A program made the position numbers and the translations under genes. From Paenibacillus marchantiae (GTDB lineage Bacteria; Bacillota; Bacilli; Paenibacillales; Paenibacillaceae): a DNA stretch of 64,000 nt. Below, in pieces: positions 51,562-60,561 of the stretch. Where the stretch lies: positions 5,766,001-5,830,000 of the forward strand of contig NZ_CP118270.1 in assembly GCF_028771845.1 (NCBI RefSeq), in the 5' to 3' direction. The notes beneath the pieces are model-generated. The model worked only from the letters and a program-made list of their open reading frames with translations. It made no database searches and was not told the DNA's origin. Position 1 is the stretch's first letter; each line of letters begins with the position of its first letter.

Positions 51562-53399
51562 TCATCTTCCCCCTGCTCATATTGTGGAATAATACATTGA
51601 ATGATGGTGCCATGTCCCGTTGATGAACATATAAACACCCCGTATCCGGCCCCATATTGAATCCTTATCCGATCTGCAACACTTCTTAAACCCAGCCCTC
51701 GACGCTCTGCCATTGAAGACAGTGGCTTCGTTCCCTCAGCCATGATGTATTCAGGTGGGTCTTCTGCCATATATTCGAATCGGGCCAACATTTCCTGGGG
51801 AATACCGATCCCATTATCCTCAACTCGCAGCACCAGGTTATTCCGTTCCACAAATGCACTGATCCGAAGTACACCCTGATATTCAATTCCCTCGAACCCG
51901 TGCTGAATACTATTTTCCACAAGAGGTTGGAGGGTAAGTTTGAGCATAGATGAGGTGTACAGATGAGATGGAATATCGATCTCATACCGGAACAAATCAC
52001 TGAACCTGTAATGCTGGATCTCAAGATAACTCTGCAAGTGCCTTAACTCCTCACTGAGCGAAATCTCCTCCTGATCCTGAATACTGATGCGCAGCATATT
52101 GCCAAGACGTGTCACCATTTCACTTACTTTACGCCCTTCTCCCCTCATGGCTAGTCCGTTAATGGATTCCAGCGTATTAAATAGAAAATGAGGTTTGATC
52201 TGGGCTTGAAGCACACGCAGTTCTGCCTTGGCCTTCTGTTCCTGCTCAGCACGCACACGTCGGAACAGACCTCCGATCCGATCCAGCAATTCATTGAACC
52301 CTTGGGCGAGTAATTGCATCTCGTCAAAGCCACTTCCTTCGACCCGGGCATTAAAATCCCCGTCATCTACACGCCTCATGAAGCGCACGAGTACCGCAAT
52401 ATTGCCGGTAATCCGGTTCATGAAGAACACATTGAAAACCATCGCAGCAAGCAGACACAGCAGAATGATAATAATCGACCAGCCTGCGAACACATTCGTC
52501 TCTGCCGATAATGCTTCCCATGAAGCGACACTGACCAGGCTCCAGTTATAGTTTTTCAGATGATATTGTGAAATGATGCTTTCACTGCCATCGAACACTG
52601 CTCTGGTGCTGCTAAACCCCGGTCCGTAAATTCCAGATCGCACACCCAGATTCTCCATCTTCTCTCCACTGTAACGTCCGGAAGGATCATATACGATCAG
52701 ACCCTCTTCGTTGATCAGTAGGAACGAAGTTTCCTGTGCAGGATCACTTACTTGCAAATGGCGGAAGATGCGGTCCATCTCCCCTTTTTTAATCTGAACG
52801 ACAAGGACCCCAATATTCTGAAAATAACTGAGTTCCTTGACTAACCGAATCTGAGTAAAGACAGGCTCTACGCCCGTCAGTTCAGGATATTCCAGAGGGG
52901 CCAGCCATTTGGGCACGCCGTTGAGTTCCTGGATTTCTTTGAATATTGGATGAACTTTAAATTGTTGAAAAGGAAGAGCTTGAAAATTTTCTTTCGTAAA
53001 TATAGAAACTATCTGGTTATCCTGAGACGAACGCGAACGCAAATCATACAAGAAGGCATAACTAATGAACGGGTAGTTGTATAAAAGGGAACGGAAATTA
53101 CGCTGGCTGGCATTCAGCGACAATTGATTACCGATTCCAAGATCCTGTTTGCTCGGATCTTTGGCGTTCAAAGCCATCTGGAATACCGAAGTGGCAATGC
53201 CATTGTCCGTGACATTGTTGATCTGCTGAAAAACATTCTCGATATTATAGCTAATCGCCTGGAGTGCATATTCAGACTGCTGATTGTATTTTTTCTCAAT
53301 CGTATGTGATGTGACCAAGAACATGCCGATTCCAAGCGTGCACATCGGTACAATGATGAGCAACAGAAATGCCATGGCCAGCTTCATCCGCAAGTTCAT
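51558..53399 (-). CDS. YesM-type sensor histidine kinase
   Basis: 613 residues. A membrane segment at about 7-30 and another near 300-325 enclose an extracellular sensor of about 270 residues (dCache-like). Then come HAMP (RFMRRVDDGDFNARVEGSG), the His_kinase motif QAQIKPHFLFNTLESINGLA with the phosphorylated His, and an ATPase domain with VENSIQHGFEG and VEDNGIGIPQEML. It lies between the permeases and its cognate regulator. Confidence 0.94.
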   Translation of the reverse strand: MNLRMKLAMAFLLLIIVPMCTLGIGMFLVTSHTIEKKYNQQSEYALQAISYNIENVFQQINNVTDNGIATSVFQMALNAKDPSKQDLGIGNQLSLNASQRNFRSLLYNYPFISYAFLYDLRSRSSQDNQIVSIFTKENFQALPFQQFKVHPIFKEIQELNGVPKWLAPLEYPELTGVEPVFTQIRLVKELSYFQNIGVLVVQIKKGEMDRIFRHLQVSDPAQETSFLLINEEGLIVYDPSGRYSGEKMENLGVRSGIYGPGFSSTRAVFDGSESIISQYHLKNYNWSLVSVASWEALSAETNVFAGWSIIIILLCLLAAMVFNVFFMNRITGNIAVLVRFMRRVDDGDFNARVEGSGFDEMQLLAQGFNELLDRIGGLFRRVRAEQEQKAKAELRVLQAQIKPHFLFNTLESINGLAMRGEGRKVSEMVTRLGNMLRISIQDQEEISLSEELRHLQSYLEIQHYRFSDLFRYEIDIPSHLYTSSMLKLTLQPLVENSIQHGFEGIEYQGVLRISAFVERNNLVLRVEDNGIGIPQEMLARFEYMAEDPPEYIMAEGTKPLSSMAERRGLGLRSVADRIRIQYGAGYGVFICSSTGHGTIIQCIIPQYEQGEDE

Positions 53400-53430
53400 T
53401 TCCCGTTCTCCCTATATAACGCATCGTTAA

Positions 53431-54261
53431 TTAACCTTTAACACTACCTGCTGTTACGCCTTCAATGATTTTCTCCTGCAATATGGCGTAGATTACAACA
53501 ACCGGTACAACACTGTATACAATGCCTGCTGACATCTGGGCATAGTTCATTTGATACTGATCACGAAACTGGACCATGCCGACAGGCAGTGTACGCAGTT
53601 TATCGGTGGATAAGAAATAGTTGGCGAGTAAAAATTCGTTCCAGTTGCCGAGGAAATTCACGATAAACACCGTAACAATGGCTGGAACTGTAAGGGGTAT
53701 CACTATTCTAGCAAAGATACCCGGAGCCCTCAACCCATCCATAACCGCGGCTTCCTCAATTTCTCCAGGGAGCGACCGCATAAAAGCAGCCAAAATAATA
53801 ATCGTGAACGGAATTGCATTCGCAACATAAGGAATGATCAGCGCCAAATGAGTATCCAAAATGCCGAGCTTGCGGACAAGCAAATAAATCGGCAGCATGA
53901 GCGCATTGTTTGGAATCAGCATGCCCGCCAGAATGAGACTGTACAGTAACATGCTCCATTTGCGGTGTCTCATCCGCGTTATAGCAAAAGCAAACATGGC
54001 ACCAAGCACAATCGTTCCGACTGAGGACAAGACCGAAATGTACATACTGTTCCAGAAATACGTACCAATCTTGGCATTTACCCAAGCCTCTACGTAGTTA
54101 TTAAACACCCAAGTGGAGGGCAGACCGAACGGATTCAGTGCAATTTCGTTGTTATCCTGCTTGAATGAAGAAAAGATTACGAATAAAAAGGGAAACAGAA
54201 TCGCAAGTAGATACAACATCAACAAAACATGAGGTATACTGCCTTTTATGTTCTTTACCAT
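53431..54261 (-). CDS. carbohydrate ABC transporter permease (MalG-like)
   Basis: 276 residues from ATG 54261, which overlaps the preceding TGA by one base, with GGTGG upstream. A TTG one codon earlier is possible. It has six membrane segments and the cytoplasmic EAA loop EIEEAAVMDGLRAPGIFARIVIP that contacts the ATPase. It pairs with the permease at 54261-55145. No ATPase gene is in the cluster, as is common for transporters served by a shared MsmX-type ATPase. Confidence 0.93.
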   Translation of the reverse strand: MVKNIKGSIPHVLLMLYLLAILFPFLFVIFSSFKQDNNEIALNPFGLPSTWVFNNYVEAWVNAKIGTYFWNSMYISVLSSVGTIVLGAMFAFAITRMRHRKWSMLLYSLILAGMLIPNNALMLPIYLLVRKLGILDTHLALIIPYVANAIPFTIIILAAFMRSLPGEIEEAAVMDGLRAPGIFARIVIPLTVPAIVTVFIVNFLGNWNEFLLANYFLSTDKLRTLPVGMVQFRDQYQMNYAQMSAGIVYSVVPVVVIYAILQEKIIEGVTAGSVKG

Positions 54262-55145
54262 CAATATTCCACCCTTTCGTTGCGTCTCGCCACCAGCAAC
54301 TGATATACCGCGGTGAGCACAAGCGTCAGAGCAAAGATCAGAACCGCAATCGTATTGCCATAACCGTATTTAAAATTGGTAATCGCGTATTTGATCATAT
54401 ACGTGGCAAGCACTTCGGTAGAGCCTGCAGGTCCACCTTTGGTCATAACCAGAACAATGTCAGCTGCTTTCATCGCCCCGGCAATGGATAACATGATGAC
54501 GACGGAAATGATAGGTCTGATAAGTGGCAATGTAATTTTGAATGCTCTTTGTACGGCTGTTGCTCCATCGATGGCTGCCGCTTCATCCAGATCCTTGGGA
54601 ATAGCCAGAATGGCCGCCAAAACCATGACAATATAGAATCCCGTCCACTGCCAAGCATTGGTTACGAGAATGGATATCATTGCGAACCGATTATCGGATA
54701 GCCAATAGACCGGCGAAATACCTACGGTTTCAAGTAACTGATTCAACAGGCCGATGTTAGGCTCATAGATGAATCCCCACAGAATACCGATGACTGCCGT
54801 TGACATAATGGACGGCAAAAAGACGGCTGTTTTGTACAATCCCTTCAATTTCTTTACATTCGCAATGAGCAGGGAAAACAGAACAATGAGAGGCACCTGG
54901 ATCAAAACAGAAAATGCGATAAAGAAACCGTTATTGCGAGTTGAAATCCAAAAACGTTCATCTGTCAATGCTTTTGCATAGTTGGACAGTCCCACAAAAC
55001 GCGGCTCTGCGGATACACCGTTCCAACTGGTCAGACTGTAATAGAGTGAACTGCCGATAGGATACAGGAAAAACATGATAAACAAGATCAGTGCCGGCAA
55101 CACAAACAACGTATAGATCAGCGGGCTGCGGAGTGAAGTATTCAT
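54261..55145 (-). CDS. carbohydrate ABC transporter permease (MalF-like)
   Basis: 294 residues, six membrane segments, opening SLRSPLIYTLFVLPALILFI. The EAA loop is LDEAAAIDGATAVQRAFKITLP. The MalF-type neighbour order (binding protein, MalF-like, MalG-like) is kept. A stable stem-loop separates it from the binding-protein gene. Confidence 0.93.
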   Translation of the reverse strand: MNTSLRSPLIYTLFVLPALILFIMFFLYPIGSSLYYSLTSWNGVSAEPRFVGLSNYAKALTDERFWISTRNNGFFIAFSVLIQVPLIVLFSLLIANVKKLKGLYKTAVFLPSIMSTAVIGILWGFIYEPNIGLLNQLLETVGISPVYWLSDNRFAMISILVTNAWQWTGFYIVMVLAAILAIPKDLDEAAAIDGATAVQRAFKITLPLIRPIISVVIMLSIAGAMKAADIVLVMTKGGPAGSTEVLATYMIKYAITNFKYGYGNTIAVLIFALTLVLTAVYQLLVARRNERVEY

Positions 55146-55231
55146 GATCTACCTCCTTCAGTGACTTCAACTTCTTATGCTCATATATAGAGCAGATTCC
55201 TCAGCAGTGTAATTCTTTAGATAGGACCAAG

Positions 55232-55267
55232 GGTTTTACCCCGGCAGTGTTCCAACCGGGGTAAACC
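55232..55267 (-). other. Intercistronic stem-loop after the sugar-binding protein gene
   Basis: GGTTTTACCCCGG pairs with CCGGGGTAAACC around an 11-nt loop with no long T-run. Such a structure can stabilise the upstream message so that binding protein is made in excess over permeases. Confidence 0.65.
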
Positions 55268-55309
55268 AGCATGGTGTTAGCAGGTACGTTTCTTTGCTTG
55301 ATAGATCGC

Positions 55310-56674
55310 TTATTCTACTGAAGCATTAGCCTCTTCCTGAACCTTTTGCAATTCTTCGGCCATTTTCTCTGGCGTAGTCTGTCCACCAACCAGCTTCTGA
55401 ATTTGCAGGTTGCCGATCTCTGTCGTAACATCAGCTTGAACGAGTGCATCAAACGCCGGGAAAGAAGTCTGCGATGCATTCAGAACAGCTACGATTTCTT
55501 TCATTAAATCGTCGGTGATGCTGTCAGTCAGCACTTTTTCATCCAGTTTCATCGCTGGTAACACACCGTCTTCTACGAGCCCACGTACTTGCATATCTTC
55601 GTTGTAGAAGTTTTTGATAAAGGCTTTAACAGCCGCCAACTTCTGCGGGTCATCCGCAGCCGCTGCAGAGAAACCGTATCCATTATTGACATCACGCATC
55701 AGGGCTGTCTGATCTCCTACACCGTTCTCTACCGGAGGCATATTGAAGAAACCAACTTTGCCAATGAGCGACTCCCCGCTCTGTCCTTCCTTGAATACAG
55801 ACGATTTCCACGTTCCGTCATACATCAGAATCGCTTCACCGCTCGTAAATTGAGTTGTATATTCAGCATATTCATAACCAAGCTCGCCTTTTTTGAAGTA
55901 ACCTTTATCCACCCATTCCTTATGCTTCGCGAATCCTGCGACAACGCCTGGATCAGTCCACTTGGCTTCGCCTGTAGCAAACTTCGCCGTAATATCAGGT
56001 CCAGCGTAACGGGACCACAGATGGTTCGTTAACATGAGTGGAACCCAGCCTGCTTTGGAAGCAGAAGCAAGTGGCACCTTGCCATCAGCCTTGATCTCAG
56101 CGAGCATATTATCCAGCTCAGCCATTGTTGAAGGCGCTTTCCAACCTTTTTGCGTAAAATACTCTTTATTGTAGAAGAATCCTTCACCCGATCCCCCAAT
56201 AGGCAGTCCATACACTTTGCCTTCATAGGTGAATGGTTCAAGCGATGAAAATTGGTCCTGAATGCCCAGCTCTTGCAAGATCGGCGTGAGATCCAACAAC
56301 ATGCCTTCTTTAGCATATACTTTGGAGTCTGGACTACCGAACAATTCGAAGATATCCGGCGGATTGCCTGCTGCCATCTCACCACGAAGTTTCTCCTTAC
56401 GGTTTACATCGGATTCAACTCCGTCCAGTGTAAAGGTCAGGTTGGGTACTTCGCTCTCCACTTTGGCCACAACGTCCTGCAGAATGGCCAGCCTTTTTTG
56501 TTTGTCGGCACCCACCTGAGTGTGACGGAGAAGCATCTCAACTGGTTCCTTGCTTGGCTCCGCAGGTGTATTGCCTGCTCCCTGTTGTGGTTCGTTAGTT
56601 GAGCTCGAACAACCTGCCAATGTCCATGATGTGATAAGCAATAATGAAAGCAGTAATGTCATTCCTTTTTTCAT
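55310..56674 (-). CDS. sugar ABC transporter substrate-binding lipoprotein
   Basis: 454 residues from ATG 56674 (MKKGMTLLLSLLLI), GGGGGG 8 nt upstream. The lipoprotein signal ends in lipobox TLAGCS. It belongs to extracellular binding-protein family 1 (GEMAAGNPPDIFELFGSPDSK, GLPIGGSGEGFFYNKEYF, FTSGEAILMYDGTWKSS). It binds a sugar outside the cell for the two permeases downstream. With nagZ at the operon end, GlcNAc-containing oligosaccharides are the most likely ligand, by inference. Confidence 0.93.
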   Translation of the reverse strand: MKKGMTLLLSLLLITSWTLAGCSSSTNEPQQGAGNTPAEPSKEPVEMLLRHTQVGADKQKRLAILQDVVAKVESEVPNLTFTLDGVESDVNRKEKLRGEMAAGNPPDIFELFGSPDSKVYAKEGMLLDLTPILQELGIQDQFSSLEPFTYEGKVYGLPIGGSGEGFFYNKEYFTQKGWKAPSTMAELDNMLAEIKADGKVPLASASKAGWVPLMLTNHLWSRYAGPDITAKFATGEAKWTDPGVVAGFAKHKEWVDKGYFKKGELGYEYAEYTTQFTSGEAILMYDGTWKSSVFKEGQSGESLIGKVGFFNMPPVENGVGDQTALMRDVNNGYGFSAAAADDPQKLAAVKAFIKNFYNEDMQVRGLVEDGVLPAMKLDEKVLTDSITDDLMKEIVAVLNASQTSFPAFDALVQADVTTEIGNLQIQKLVGGQTTPEKMAEELQKVQEEANASVE

Positions 56675-56822
56675 TCGTATGACCCCCCTCAAGATATTGA
56701 GCATTTGGCTTTACACTCTGATTATAAAAAGTTGTAGCTTACATCGTAAGGATGACAATTCATCAATGGAGGGATAAAATCCTTCACTGGACAAATAATC
56801 TTGCATTTACAATTGATAACAG

Positions 56823-56863
56823 CAAAAAAACAGCCCCTGCGAAACATGTTCGCAAAGACTGCT
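56823..56863 (-). terminator. pflA terminator
   Basis: Minus strand AGCAGTCTTTGCGAA pairs imperfectly with TTCGCAGGGGCTG around CATGT, then TTTTTTT. Confidence 0.8.
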
Positions 56864-56889
56864 TGGTTGGAAGATCTGTATATAAATGT

Positions 56890-57642
56890 TTACTTATTGG
56901 AGCAAGTCATGCCCGCTGTTTCCGTACGACCTTGTTCAATCAAACGATACGCATGCTCTACTTCCTCATCACTTGGAGAAGGAACTCCATCGAGCGGATA
57001 GGCTTTCCCCAGCGCCTGCCATTTGTAAATACCCATCTGATGATAAGGCAGAATTTCGAACTTCTCGACTCCATTTAGCGTTCCAATAAACCGCCCCAGA
57101 TTGAGCAAGTCTTCTTCCTCATTGTGAATCCCTGGCACATACACGTGGCGAATCCACATTTTTCGTCCATTGTCCGATAACCATTGTGCGGTGCGCAATG
57201 TTCTCTCGTTGGATTTGCCTGTCAGCTTGATATGTTTCTCATCATTGATGTGCTTCAGATCCAACAGAACCAGGTCCGTGTTATCTAACAAATCATGAAT
57301 TCGATCCGGTTCATTGAAACCGTTGCTGTCCAGCGTAGTATGCAATCCCCAGCGGCGTTTTGCTTCTTTGAAAACTTCGGCTACAAAATGAGCCTGTAAT
57401 GTTGGCTCTCCGCCGGATACCGTAAGCCCTCCGCCGGAACTGCGATAGTAGGACAGGTATGGCTCGATTTCAGCCAATACCTCCTCCACGCTCATTTCCC
57501 TGCCACCATCCAGTGCCCATGTATCCGGATTGTGACAATACTGGCATTTGAGCAGACATCCCTGCATAAAAAGCACGAAGCGGATGCCTGGGCCGTCAAC
57601 CGTCCCGAAAGTTTCGAGTGAATGAATATGTCCATTAACCAT
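56890..57642 (-). CDS. pflA: pyruvate formate-lyase activating enzyme
   Basis: Radical-SAM enzyme that installs the glycyl radical on PflB under anoxia. It has 250 residues, opening HIHSLETFGTVDGPGIRFVLF. The cluster motif is CLLKCQYCHNPDTW, with GGGLTVSGGEP and LLDLKHINDEKH as family motifs. It follows pflB by 83 bp. Confidence 0.97.
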   Translation of the reverse strand: MVNGHIHSLETFGTVDGPGIRFVLFMQGCLLKCQYCHNPDTWALDGGREMSVEEVLAEIEPYLSYYRSSGGGLTVSGGEPTLQAHFVAEVFKEAKRRWGLHTTLDSNGFNEPDRIHDLLDNTDLVLLDLKHINDEKHIKLTGKSNERTLRTAQWLSDNGRKMWIRHVYVPGIHNEEEDLLNLGRFIGTLNGVEKFEILPYHQMGIYKWQALGKAYPLDGVPSPSDEEVEHAYRLIEQGRTETAGMTCSNK

Positions 57643-57725
57643 GCTGCCTCTTCCTTTCTTTATCGCATCCGCTGTGCGTTTAATATAGAGGTTCTACTCC
57701 TTTGAACCGTTGAGTTAAGCCCAAG

Positions 57726-59984
57726 TTACATCGAACCGTGGAAGGTCCGGTTAATGACATCAAGTTGTTGCTCACGTGTCAGTTTGATGAAGTTAACCGC
57801 GTAACCGGATACCCGTACTGTCAGCTGCGGATAGTTTTCCGGGTGATCCATCGCGTCAATCAACTGCTGGCGATCAAATACGTTCACGTTCAGATGGTGT
57901 GCCCCTTGACCAAAATAACCGTCCATCATGGCAACCAGATTGGATTTACGTGTGTCTGACTCTTTTCCGAGTGCTTTAGGCACGATGGAGAATGTGTTAG
58001 AGATCCCGTCAAGGCTGTGTTCGTACGGCAATTTGGCTACTGAGCCAAGGGATGCCAGTGCACCTTTTTTGTCCCGACCATGCATTGGGTTCGCCCCTGG
58101 AGCAAACGGTTCGCCTGCTTTACGGCCATCCGGTGTTGTACCTGTTTTCTTGCCGTACACTACGTTCGATGTGATCGTCAGTACAGACTGTGTTGGGATC
58201 GCATTACGATACGCTTTGTGTTTGCGAATCATGCCCATGAAGCTTTCCACCAGTTCAACTGCGATGCTATCCACACTGTCTTCATTGTTACCGTAACAAG
58301 GGAAGTCGCCTTCAATTTCAAAATCAATTGCGATGCCTTGTTCGTTGCGGATCGGTTTGACTTTCGCATACTTGATGGCACTCAGAGAGTCTGCTGCAAC
58401 CGAGAGGCCAGCAATACCACAAGCCATCGTACGTACGATGTCGCGGTCATGCAGGGCCATTTCAATACGCTCATAGCTGTATTTGTCATGCATGTAGTGA
58501 ATGACGTTGAGTGAGTTCATATACAGTTTGGCAAGCCATTCCATCATCGGTTTGAAACGTTTCATAACTTCATTGTACTCCAGCACTTCGCTTGTGATCG
58601 CCGGATATTCAGGTCCAACTTGTGCTCCCGATTTCTCATCACGACCGCCGTTGATTGCATACAGCAATGCTTTTGCCAGGTTGGCACGAGCGCCGAAGAA
58701 CTGCATTTGTTTCCCGATCTTCATCGCAGATACACAGCAAGCAATACCATAATCGTCTCCATAGATCGGACGCATCAGATCATCATTTTCATACTGGATG
58801 GAGCTCGTTTCGATGGATACTTTCGTACAGTATTGTTTGAACGCTTCCGGAAGCTTGGTGGACCAAAGTACAGTAAGATTCGGCTCAGGTGCAGGACCAA
58901 GGTTGTTCAAAGTGTGCAGGAAACGGAAGCTGCTTTTCGTAACACGGGTTTCTCCATTTACGGACATGCCACCGATGGATTCAGTTACCCATGTTGGGTC
59001 TCCACTGAACAATTCATTATAATCCGGCGTACGCAGGAATTTGACGATCCGCAGTTTCATAACAAAATGGTCAACCAGTTCTTGAGCCTGTTCTTCAGTT
59101 AGCAAGCCTTCTTGCAAGTCACGTTCAATGTAAATATCAAGGAACGAAGAAACACGTCCGAGCGACATCGCCGCACCATTTTGCTCTTTAATCGCAGCCA
59201 GGTAACCGAAGTAGAGCCATTGGAACGCTTCTTTTGCGGTTGTGGCTGGCAAAGAAATATCGAAACCATGCATTTCACCCAGTTGTTTCAACTCTTGCAA
59301 TGCACGAATCTGTTCGGACAGTTCTTCGCGGAGGCGAATGACATCTTCATCAATCACATCGACTTCAAGTGCATTCAGCTCACCTTTTTTATTTCGAATC
59401 AGGAAGTCCACGCCGTACAGAGCTACCCGGCGATAGTCACCGATGATCCGGCCACGGCCGTAAGCATCAGGCAGACCGGTAATAATCCCTGCTTTACGTG
59501 CTGCACGCATTTCAGATGTATAAGCATCAAATACGCCCTGGTTATGTGTTTTACGGATGTTCGTAAATATATCTATGACGCCTTGAGGCATTTCAAAACC
59601 ATAAGCTTCACAAGCATCAATCATCATGCGAATTCCACCGAATGGCTGAATGGAACGTTTGAATGGAGCATCCGTTTGAACACCAACAATCTGTTCTTTG
59701 GATTTATCCAGATAACCTGGTTGGTGAGAAACAATCGTTGCTGGCGTGTTTACGTCAACATCAAGTACCCCGCCGTTATCGCGCTCTTTTTTGGTAAGAT
59801 CAGATACGATATCCCATAACTCTTTCGTATTCTGAGTTGCGCCTGCAAGGAATGCTTCGTCGCCATAGTAAGGTGATAAGTTGCGTGCCAGAAAATCATT
59901 CACATCTACGGATTTCGTCCATGTTCCTTTGGTAAAGTTTCTCCAGCCTGTTTGTTGTTTGACATCTTTTTCGATCACCGACAT
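57726..59984 (-). CDS. pflB: formate C-acetyltransferase (pyruvate formate-lyase)
   Basis: Cleaves pyruvate with CoA to acetyl-CoA and formate during fermentation. The start is ATG 59984 (MSVIEKDVKQQTGW), GGAGGG 6 nt upstream, 752 residues. The active-site Cys pair is in YGIACCVSAMKIG and the glycyl-radical loop is LTVRVSGYAVNFIKL near the C-terminus. It is transcribed with pflA. Two perfect Fnr-type boxes lie upstream. Confidence 0.97.
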   Translation of the reverse strand: MSVIEKDVKQQTGWRNFTKGTWTKSVDVNDFLARNLSPYYGDEAFLAGATQNTKELWDIVSDLTKKERDNGGVLDVDVNTPATIVSHQPGYLDKSKEQIVGVQTDAPFKRSIQPFGGIRMMIDACEAYGFEMPQGVIDIFTNIRKTHNQGVFDAYTSEMRAARKAGIITGLPDAYGRGRIIGDYRRVALYGVDFLIRNKKGELNALEVDVIDEDVIRLREELSEQIRALQELKQLGEMHGFDISLPATTAKEAFQWLYFGYLAAIKEQNGAAMSLGRVSSFLDIYIERDLQEGLLTEEQAQELVDHFVMKLRIVKFLRTPDYNELFSGDPTWVTESIGGMSVNGETRVTKSSFRFLHTLNNLGPAPEPNLTVLWSTKLPEAFKQYCTKVSIETSSIQYENDDLMRPIYGDDYGIACCVSAMKIGKQMQFFGARANLAKALLYAINGGRDEKSGAQVGPEYPAITSEVLEYNEVMKRFKPMMEWLAKLYMNSLNVIHYMHDKYSYERIEMALHDRDIVRTMACGIAGLSVAADSLSAIKYAKVKPIRNEQGIAIDFEIEGDFPCYGNNEDSVDSIAVELVESFMGMIRKHKAYRNAIPTQSVLTITSNVVYGKKTGTTPDGRKAGEPFAPGANPMHGRDKKGALASLGSVAKLPYEHSLDGISNTFSIVPKALGKESDTRKSNLVAMMDGYFGQGAHHLNVNVFDRQQLIDAMDHPENYPQLTVRVSGYAVNFIKLTREQQLDVINRTFHGSM

Positions 59985-60066
59985 AGTAATCCCTCCACAA
60001 ATTTGGATTTCCGGACACATGACAGGATGCTTCACTCGTCTCATCTGTGCCCAGAGCCGCGATTAA

Positions 60067-60082
60067 TGTGATAAATTTCACA
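60067..60082. promoter_or_regulatory. Fnr-type box upstream of pflB, proximal
   Basis: TGTGATAAATTTCACA is a perfect TGTGA-N6-TCACA palindrome 82 bp before the pflB start, suited to activation by the Fnr-family gene at 63605. Confidence 0.8.
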
Positions 60083-60177
60083 TGTGAGCCGGAACATGTT
60101 TTCTCTACTTGGGAACCGGAACCGCGGATGAATGTTTTTCTTACATTTTCAGTATACGTCTTTGTTCTTTCACCATC

Positions 60178-60193
60178 TGTGATTTTTATCACA
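60178..60193. promoter_or_regulatory. Fnr-type box upstream of pflB, distal
   Basis: TGTGATTTTTATCACA is a second perfect TGTGA-N6-TCACA site, 111 bp from the first. Confidence 0.75.
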
Positions 60194-60268
60194 AAGTTTG
60201 TGACCATCCTCACTTCACCTGTGCTGTGTCATGGTGAACCCTGCAAATTCATACTTAGCCACTGCGCG

Positions 60269-60378
60269 GGCAGAACAACTTCCGATCGCTGTTACCCCCG
60301 GATTTTTTCGATTATATTTTTCAAAGGGTAAAATACGGGGATAAAGGCGAGCGCTTCGCTTCTTCAGTTTTTTCTGCC
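60269..60378. repeat. Palindromic intergenic repeat, copy 2
   Basis: Starts GGCAGAACAACTTCC and ends TTTTTTCTGCC. It shares the outer arms with copy 1 (29610-29722), including TTCCGATCGCTGTTA and the long identical right arm. The apical loop is diverged. It lies in the 577-bp adhE-pflB gap, in the same strand orientation as copy 1. Confidence 0.85.
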
Positions 60379-60499
60379 CTCTCCGTTATGGTATGAATAC
60401 CTGGTTCAAAAAGTAACATCACGGATTCCGTGTAACCTCTTTTAAAAAAGACAACTGCAAAGATTACGTTTTACCTTTTTTTACTGGAAAGACGGCAAT

Positions 60500-60525
60500 C
60501 GGGGCTCCCCTTTCGGGGAACCCTG
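60500..60525 (-). terminator. Hairpin after adhE
   Basis: Minus strand CAGGGTTCCCC, loop GAAA, GGGGAGCCCCG. The following T-tract is weak (ATTGCCGTCTTT), so termination may be partial. Confidence 0.55.
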
Positions 60526-60561
60526 ACTATCTGCCTTAATCCTGCTGTTGTGCTTTAGTTG

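Noticed and set aside
59112..59819. 235-codon plus-strand frame opposite pflB
   Set aside because: It is entirely antisense to the well-supported pflB and has Phe/Cys/His-rich composition typical of a reverse-strand shadow.
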